A DNA stretch of 64,000 nt. Origin: Aphanothece cf. minutissima CCALA 015 (GTDB lineage: Bacteria; Cyanobacteriota; Cyanobacteriia; PCC-6307; Cyanobiaceae). Shown here one piece after another: positions 58,703 through 64,000 of this stretch (position 1 is its first letter; each line of letters begins with the position of its first letter). A program made the translations under genes and the position numbers. The notes beneath the pieces are model-generated. The model was not told the DNA's origin and did not search any database. It saw only the letters and a list, made by a program, of their open reading frames with translations. The stretch covers positions 124,001 to 188,000 of the forward strand of contig PVWP01000001.1 of NCBI GenBank assembly GCA_003003925.1, in the 5' to 3' direction.

Positions 58703-59731
58703 GTGCTGATCCTCAGCGTTGCAGCTCCGCGAACCGGATCCTCCCGGTTCGGCCAGCTGCTGCAGTCGATGAAGTCCGCCTTTGTCTGCGAGCCCTTCCA
58801 CCCGACGGCCTACATCCACTGTGCCGAGGGCCCGAGCGGCCTGCGCTTCTACGACAAGGCGCCTTACGACCTGAGTGAGTTCGGCAGGTACATGGTGGCG
58901 GATTCCCTGATCAAGAGCTTTCTGCCGACCCGCACGCTTCGCATGGGAGCCGCGCCCCGAGGCGCGGCAAGCTACCTCCACGGAATCAGCCTGCGACTCC
59001 GGCGAAAGGAGAGGCTGAAGATTGCTCAGTTTCTCTCCGTCGTGCTGGAGAAAGCCAGTGCGGCGGTCGGGCCGGCCTACAACATCTTCCGAGAACCCAG
59101 AATCGCCCGACGCGTCTGCGAGCTTCTTGACGCCAGGGAAGACACCTACACGCTGGAACTCTTCCCGAACCATCTCTCACCGGAATGCCATGGCTTCCTC
59201 TGCAGAACCTACCCCCTGATCCTTCATCAACGAAGCCTGATTGACAGTTATATCTCGTTGATCAAGACCGACTCGCGACGCTGGAACGGGGTCAATACCA
59301 CCGGTTGCAACGTGAGGATCTGTCCCGAATCCTTCGTGGCCTACTGCCGATTCATCTCCGGCTACTACCTGCGCAGCCTGCGGGCAGGAGACGCTTTCCG
59401 CGGACCCAGCCCGGCGCCGACCCAGGGGAGCCACCCCAGGCATTGCGTCATCAACTACGAAGACTGGTGCGACCATCCCAATCACCAGCAGGCTGGCCGG
59501 GTCCATCAACTGCTTGCCCAGCAGGGTTTCTCCGAGGCCTTCCCGGAGCCGGACAGGTCGGCCGCGACCGCATCCGGTGCGCTGAACCGGCAGGACCAGG
59601 CCAGCGACTGGTCCCACAAGGTGACGAATGCGGACGAGGTGGTCGATGCCCTGAAGCAGCGATCGCTGCAAGGGTTGCTGGGTGCCCGTCCGCTGGAGAT
59701 CCCGGCCCTGGGTGTGCCGCTGCACGACTGA
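58703..59731 (+). CDS. Sulfotransferase-like protein, atypically low GC
   Basis: This 342-residue protein opens MLILSVAAPRTGSSRFGQLL: residues 9-15 (PRTGSSR) look like the PAPS 5'-phosphosulfate loop of sulfotransferases (PRTGST). Around 177-194 an RSLIDSYISLIK..W segment resembles the 3'-phosphate-binding Arg/Ser block, and VINYEDW fits a later strand. It could sulfate a glycan or lipid; the acceptor is unknown. GC is clearly lower than around it (48% over 59221-59280), and it has ten or more cysteines. Start is GTG 58703, 20 bp after eno. Confidence 0.65.
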   Translation: MLILSVAAPRTGSSRFGQLLQSMKSAFVCEPFHPTAYIHCAEGPSGLRFYDKAPYDLSEFGRYMVADSLIKSFLPTRTLRMGAAPRGAASYLHGISLRLRRKERLKIAQFLSVVLEKASAAVGPAYNIFREPRIARRVCELLDAREDTYTLELFPNHLSPECHGFLCRTYPLILHQRSLIDSYISLIKTDSRRWNGVNTTGCNVRICPESFVAYCRFISGYYLRSLRAGDAFRGPSPAPTQGSHPRHCVINYEDWCDHPNHQQAGRVHQLLAQQGFSEAFPEPDRSAATASGALNRQDQASDWSHKVTNADEVVDALKQRSLQGLLGARPLEIPALGVPLHD

Positions 59732-59770
59732 GCCGAACCTCCGCAGGGAGCGGCTGGCGAGGCCTGGCGT

Positions 59771-61471
59771 TCAGGCGCCGCCGCCGGGCGGCGATCCCAC
59801 GCCCGGCAACTGGTCGAGGCGACCATCGCGCTGGAGCCGTGCCTGCATCTTCAGCCAGCCGGCGGTGAGGGGTACCGCCAGCACCAGGGGCACGGCGGTG
59901 AGCACCGGGCGGCCGCTCACCGCCAGCACCGAGGCCGCCACCGCCAGGGTGCCGAGCAGGAACGACTGGCCGGCGCTCTGCTGGGCGAGGGCCAGGCGCC
60001 GCAGCAGGCGATCGGTTTCGCCGGCGCGGATCAGCACCTGGAGATCGCCCTGTTCGATGCGGGCCAGGCTCTCGTCGAGACGCCGGGGAATCCCGAAGGC
60101 GCGGCTGCCCACCTCGGCCGCCTGGCGGGAGAGCTCGCTGAACAGTTCGTTGGGGCCGTTGCCGCTGGCGGTCATGAGGGGCAACAGGTAAGGGCGGGCG
60201 ATGGCGATCAGGCTAAAGCCCGGATCGAGGCTGCGGCCCACGCCCTCGAAGGTGGAGAGGGCCCGCATCACGAAGATCAGCTCGGGCGGCAGCCGGAACG
60301 GCTGGCCGTAGACGAGTTCGTAGAGGTCGCCGGAGAGCTTGTCGATGACGTTGGCGCTGAAGGGTGGCGTGAGGGCTTCGGTGAGCATCACCCGCACCAG
60401 CCGCCGCACCGGCCCCTGGTCGATGCCGGCGGCGATCAGCCCGGCCTGCTGGAGCTCATCCACCAGGGAGGCGGCATCGCGGGCCGCGGCGGCCCGCACC
60501 ATGCGTCCGAGCCGGCTCCGCAGCCGCTCGGAGATCTGGCCCATCATGCCGAAGTCGTAGTAGATCAGCGCCCCGTCGCTGGCGACGGCGAGGTTGCCGG
60601 GGTGGGGATCGGCGTGGAAGAAGCCGAAGCGCACCAGCTGCTGCAGGTAGCTGGCCGCCCCCTTCTCGGCAACGGCCGCCGGATCGATGCCGGCACTGAC
60701 GAGGGCCTCGCGGTCGTTGATCTTGATGCCGGGCACGTAATCGAGGCAGAGCACCCGCCGGGAGCTCAGCTCCCAGACCACCGCCGGGATGCGGATGCCG
60801 GGGTCGTCGAGGAACTGCTGGCGGAAGCGGGCGGCGTGCTCGGCCTCGAGGCGGAAATCGAGCTCCCGCAGCAGCACCCGCCGGCACTCCTTGGCGATGC
60901 CCACCCAGTCACGGCCGGCGCCCCAGCGGGGGTGGCGCTGCACCGCGGCGGCCACCTGCTGCAGCACCTCCAGATCAAGGCGGAACAGGCGCTCCAGCCC
61001 GGGGCGCTGCACCTTGAACACCACCTGGCGGCCGCTGCGCAGGCTGGCCCGGTGCACCTGGGCCAGGCTGGCCGAGCCGAGGGGCACCACCTCCAGATCG
61101 ATGATCTCGGCCCGCCGCTCCCCCAGCTCCTGCTCCAGCAGGCTCTCCACCACCGGGAAGGGGAAGGCGGGCACCCGGTCCTGCAGATGGGCCAGCTCCT
61201 CGACCACGTCGGCGGGCAGGACATCGGGGCGGGCCGAGAGCAGCTGGCCGAGCTTGATGAAGGCCGAGCCGAGCTCGAGGAACTGGGCCGTGAGCCAGCG
61301 GGCCCGGCGGCGCTGGCGGGCGGCCTGGGCTTGCGGGGTGCGTCCGCCCGGGTAGGTCCAGGGGCGGGCGTCCCACCAGAGACCCGCCAGCAGCTGGAGC
61401 ACGAGGCGCCAGATGCGCAGAGACCGCCAGAGGCGGGACAGAAGGATCCCGGGGGTGGAGAGGGCCGCCAT
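59771..61471 (-). CDS. ABC1/UbiB-family atypical protein kinase
   Basis: This 566-residue membrane-associated protein has the KxGQ motif (SAFIKLGQLLSARPDVLP), the atypical nucleotide loop (PLGSASLAQVHRA), the catalytic Lys in VVFKVQRPG, HADPHPGNLAV and YYDFGMMG (metal-binding Asp), and a C-terminal membrane helix pair. ABC1K proteins of cyanobacteria and plastids support prenylquinone metabolism. It shares one base with the upstream small gene. Confidence 0.93.
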   Translation of the reverse strand: MAALSTPGILLSRLWRSLRIWRLVLQLLAGLWWDARPWTYPGGRTPQAQAARQRRRARWLTAQFLELGSAFIKLGQLLSARPDVLPADVVEELAHLQDRVPAFPFPVVESLLEQELGERRAEIIDLEVVPLGSASLAQVHRASLRSGRQVVFKVQRPGLERLFRLDLEVLQQVAAAVQRHPRWGAGRDWVGIAKECRRVLLRELDFRLEAEHAARFRQQFLDDPGIRIPAVVWELSSRRVLCLDYVPGIKINDREALVSAGIDPAAVAEKGAASYLQQLVRFGFFHADPHPGNLAVASDGALIYYDFGMMGQISERLRSRLGRMVRAAAARDAASLVDELQQAGLIAAGIDQGPVRRLVRVMLTEALTPPFSANVIDKLSGDLYELVYGQPFRLPPELIFVMRALSTFEGVGRSLDPGFSLIAIARPYLLPLMTASGNGPNELFSELSRQAAEVGSRAFGIPRRLDESLARIEQGDLQVLIRAGETDRLLRRLALAQQSAGQSFLLGTLAVAASVLAVSGRPVLTAVPLVLAVPLTAGWLKMQARLQRDGRLDQLPGVGSPPGGGA

Positions 61472-61809
61472 CAGGGCTGCCCCGGAGACCGCGGCGGACC
61501 GTCGGGGGTTGCCGGCATCCGGTCGAGGCGCCGGGAGAGTTCGGCCACCTTGGCCCGCAGGGCATCGATGCGCTCCTGGGGATCCTCGGCGGCGCCGCCC
61601 CGTCCCGCGGCACCGGCGCCGCGGTCGTTCTCGATGCGTTCGGCTTCCATGGCCACCTCCTCCCAGAACAGACTCAGCTCCTGCTGCACCCGGGCGGGGG
61701 CCTCCTGGGCGAGGGCCGCCAGGGTGGCGGCCACGTCGGCCAGGCCGCTGCCCAGGCGGGCGGCCAGGCGGTTCATGGCCGCCTTGGCGAGGGACTGCGG
61801 CGCGCTCAT
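61471..61809 (-). CDS. Small hypothetical protein with a C-terminal coiled coil
   Basis: This 112-residue soluble protein has an amphipathic N-terminal half (MNRLAARLGSGLADVAATLAALAQEAPARVQQELSLFWEEV-like, read in pieces) and a heptad-rich region RIDALRAKVAELSRRLDRM. No family is recognised with certainty. It is translationally coupled to the ABC1 kinase gene (one-base overlap). Confidence 0.6.
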   Translation of the reverse strand: MSAPQSLAKAAMNRLAARLGSGLADVAATLAALAQEAPARVQQELSLFWEEVAMEAERIENDRGAGAAGRGGAAEDPQERIDALRAKVAELSRRLDRMPATPDGPPRSPGQP

Positions 61810-61843
61810 GACTTGGCCGGAGGGATCACCGAACTGTGGCAGA

Positions 61844-62449
61844 TCAGGGCTGGCTTCCGGGGGCCGGTGGGGCGCTCAGCGGCGGCGGGGCGATCGGCGC
61901 CGGGCCGGCCTCCTCCCGCTCCCGGGCCGGCGGCGTGCGCGGCGGCGGCAGAGCAGGGGCGGCCGGGAGCCCGGCATCGGCGGCTCCGGGCGCGGCCGGC
62001 TGGTCGGTCGGCGGGGTCTCCCCGCCCTCGAGCAGGCGCCGGCGCTCCTCGGCCTCCCGCTCCTCGATCTGGCGGCGACGCTCCTCAATCGCGGCCGCCT
62101 CCTTGTTCTGCTCCTGCTCCAGCTCGAGCAGGTCCAGATCGCCACGGATCTCGCGGGCATCGCCGCCGAAGCGCTGGCGCAGGGAATCGAGCGTCGTCCC
62201 CGGGGCGGGCTGCACATCGAAGCGCTGGCTGGCTCCTTCTTCCTCGGGGCCGCCGAGGCTCAGCAGCCGCAGGCTGGCGGCGTAGCCCACGCCGAAGCAG
62301 AGCCCCACGATCGCCCACAACCGCCAGTCCCAGGCGGGGCGACCCGCCGCCCGCTGCTTGCCGCCGGGGGCCGCTCCCCGGGGAGGGGCGCCGCCGGGGG
62401 GGGAAGAGGGCCTGGCCGTGACCATCGACATCAGCACATGCGCTGCCAT
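61844..62449 (-). CDS. Single-pass membrane protein with coiled coil and Pro-rich tail
   Basis: This 201-residue protein has a Pro/Gly-rich start, one membrane helix (about 46-61), then a charged coiled coil (LDLLELEQEQNKEAAAIEERRRQIEEREAEERRRLLE) and a Pro/Ala-rich tail. Unknown function. ATG 62449 was used; ATGs at 62431 and 62425 are equally possible. It lies between argJ and the ABC1 kinase pair, all on the minus strand. Confidence 0.6.
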   Translation of the reverse strand: MAAHVLMSMVTARPSSPPGGAPPRGAAPGGKQRAAGRPAWDWRLWAIVGLCFGVGYAASLRLLSLGGPEEEGASQRFDVQPAPGTTLDSLRQRFGGDAREIRGDLDLLELEQEQNKEAAAIEERRRQIEEREAEERRRLLEGGETPPTDQPAAPGAADAGLPAAPALPPPRTPPAREREEAGPAPIAPPPLSAPPAPGSQP

Positions 62450-62473
62450 CTTGCCGCGGTGGGGCCGTTCGGC

Positions 62474-63739
62474 TCAGGTGGTGTAGTCGGCGTTGATGCG
62501 CACGTACTGATCGGAGAGGTCGCAACCCCAGGCGCTACCGCTGCCCGGGCCCTCGCCGACCCGCAGGTGGATTTCCACCGTGTCGTCGACCAGGTAGGCG
62601 CCCGCGGCGCGGGCCTTGAGGTAGGCGGAGGCCGCCGGGCGGTCGAAGGGAAGGGGCTGGCCTGACGCCATCAGCTGGTGGTCCCCCAGCCACAGGGCCA
62701 CGGCGGCGGGGTCGAAGGCCACCCTTGCCCGGCCGGCGGCGGCCACGATCCGGCCCCAGTTGGGGTCGCGGCCGTGGACGGCGCACTTCACCAGCGAAGA
62801 GCCAGCCACGGTGCGGGCGATGGCGCGGGCGCCGGCGTCATCGGCGCTGCCCTCCACCCGCACCTCGATCAGGCAGGTGGCGCCCTCGCCGTCGCGGGCG
62901 ATCGCCCGGGCCAGGTGCTGCGACACCGCCGTCAGGCCGGCCTCCAGTGCCTCGAAGTGCTCCGGGCCCAGGGGCTCACCGGCGGCAAAGGCCAGGTATG
63001 TGTCGTTGGTGCTGGTGTCGCCGTCCACCGTGATCGCGTTGAAGGAGCGGTCCACCGCCCGCTTCACCATGTCCTGCCAGATGTCGGCCGGCACGCCGGC
63101 ATCACAGGTGAGATAACCCAGCATCGTGGCCATGTCGGGATGGATCATCCCCGAGCCCTTGGCCATGCCCCCGATCCGCAACCGGCGGCCACCCAGCTGG
63201 GCCTCCAGGGCGATCTCCTTGGCCACAAGGTCGGTGGTGAGGATCGCCTCGGCCGCCGCGCCACCGCCCGTGGGGCCGAGGGCCGCCACCAGGGGATCGA
63301 GGCCCGCCACGAGCACCTCCATCGGGATCGGCACGCCGATCACCCCGGTGGAGCAGATCAGCACCTCGTCGGGGGCCAGGTCCAGACGAGCCGCCAGCTC
63401 GGCCGTGGCCCGCAGGCTGTCGGCCAGGCCGCGTTCACCGGTGCAGGCGTTGGCCTGGCCGGAGTTGGTGAGCACCGCCCGGGCGTGGCCGCCGCCGGCC
63501 GCCAGGCGCTCGGCGCAGAGGTCGACGCAGGCGGCCCGCACCAGGGAGGTGGTGAAGCTGCCGGCACACACCGCCCCCACCGGCGCCAGCAGCAGGGAGA
63601 GATCCGGCCGGCCGGAGGCCTTCAGGCCGGCGGTGACGGCGGCGGCCAGGAAGCCCTCCGGGGCCGTGACGCCGCCGGTGATCGGGGTCCAGGGGTGGGT
63701 CAAGGCGATGCGGCCACTGGGGCCATCCTGAAACGGCAC
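62474..63739 (-). CDS. argJ: Bifunctional glutamate N-acetyltransferase / ornithine acetyltransferase ArgJ
   Basis: This 421-residue enzyme recycles the acetyl group in arginine synthesis. The self-cleavage site lies in [17 protein letters not shown], with the Thr of MATML as nucleophile of the beta chain; [16 protein letters not shown] and DWGRI-like [15 protein letters not shown] are also typical. GTG 63739 is preferred; the frame reaches a TTG at 63778, which would overlap coaE. It is divergent from coaE. Confidence 0.95.
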   Translation of the reverse strand: MPFQDGPSGRIALTHPWTPITGGVTAPEGFLAAAVTAGLKASGRPDLSLLLAPVGAVCAGSFTTSLVRAACVDLCAERLAAGGGHARAVLTNSGQANACTGERGLADSLRATAELAARLDLAPDEVLICSTGVIGVPIPMEVLVAGLDPLVAALGPTGGGAAAEAILTTDLVAKEIALEAQLGGRRLRIGGMAKGSGMIHPDMATMLGYLTCDAGVPADIWQDMVKRAVDRSFNAITVDGDTSTNDTYLAFAAGEPLGPEHFEALEAGLTAVSQHLARAIARDGEGATCLIEVRVEGSADDAGARAIARTVAGSSLVKCAVHGRDPNWGRIVAAAGRARVAFDPAAVALWLGDHQLMASGQPLPFDRPAASAYLKARAAGAYLVDDTVEIHLRVGEGPGSGSAWGCDLSDQYVRINADYTT

Positions 63740-63777
63740 GCACCCGGCCCCGGCAGCGGCCGGCCCAGACTGGCCCA

Positions 63778-64000
<223 letters not shown>

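Overview
The window is chromosomal DNA of a high-GC unicellular cyanobacterium, most likely of the Cyanobium/Synechococcus picocyanobacterial type. Supporting evidence is the secE-nusG-rplK-rplA-rplJ-rplL order, a PilM-N-O-Q set without PilP, a bifunctional Rel protein, a terminal oxidase whose subunit II lacks the CuA ligands (the cyanobacterial ARTO type), NDH-2, DUF3747 and UPF0114 proteins, and copies of the HIP1 octamer GCGATCGC. The assignment rests on reading protein families, not on a database search. Genes are densely packed, with many 1-4 bp start/stop overlaps and several tail-to-tail gene overlaps. I saw no tRNA, rRNA, CRISPR array, insertion sequence or prophage.

Layout. 1-13 kb: the 3' end of an amylo-1,6-glucosidase gene, a small membrane protein, rel, a fused two-ATPase ABC protein, UPF0114 and DoxX membrane proteins, glgX, a VOC protein with an EamA transporter, an SDR dehydrogenase and NDH-2. 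13.6-23.9 kb: a long co-directional respiratory/carbohydrate cluster of two DUF2231 membrane proteins, oxidase subunits II-I-III, GMC oxidoreductase, GH63-type glucosidase and a second GMC oxidoreductase. 23.9-27.6 kb: an envelope-transport cluster of HlyD adaptor and a small membrane protein facing TolC and two tandem paralogous small membrane proteins. 27.7-31.8 kb: RluD-type pseudouridine synthase, YlqF GTPase, UspA, pgk and an exported protein. 31.9-34.8 kb: a two-component system with an exported protein on each side. 34.8-41.6 kb: murG, a CobD/CobC-like aminotransferase, the MoxR-DUF58-transglutaminase trio and a pentapeptide-repeat protein. 41.6-48.5 kb: rnhA-pyrD-pilM-pilN-pilO-pilQ on the minus strand. 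48.6-57.3 kb: a DUF3747 protein, a candidate small RNA, then (minus strand) gloA-clpB-secE-nusG-rplK-rplA-GDSL hydrolase-rplJ-rplL. 57.4-64 kb: eno, a low-GC sulfotransferase-like gene, an ABC1/UbiB kinase with two small hypothetical genes, argJ and the 5' end of coaE.

The most interesting region is 12-27.6 kb. NDH-2 is transcribed divergently from a quinol-oxidase-type oxidase operon, which runs on through two paralogous GMC flavoproteins flanking a large glucosidase and then an HlyD adaptor. I read this as a possible sugar-oxidation branch feeding the plastoquinone pool and the alternative oxidase, but that link is inferred from gene order. Other points of note are a ~96-nt candidate sRNA with its own terminator at 49.4 kb, a triple 26-bp hairpin repeat ahead of rplK, and a GDSL hydrolase gene inside the ribosomal-protein cluster.
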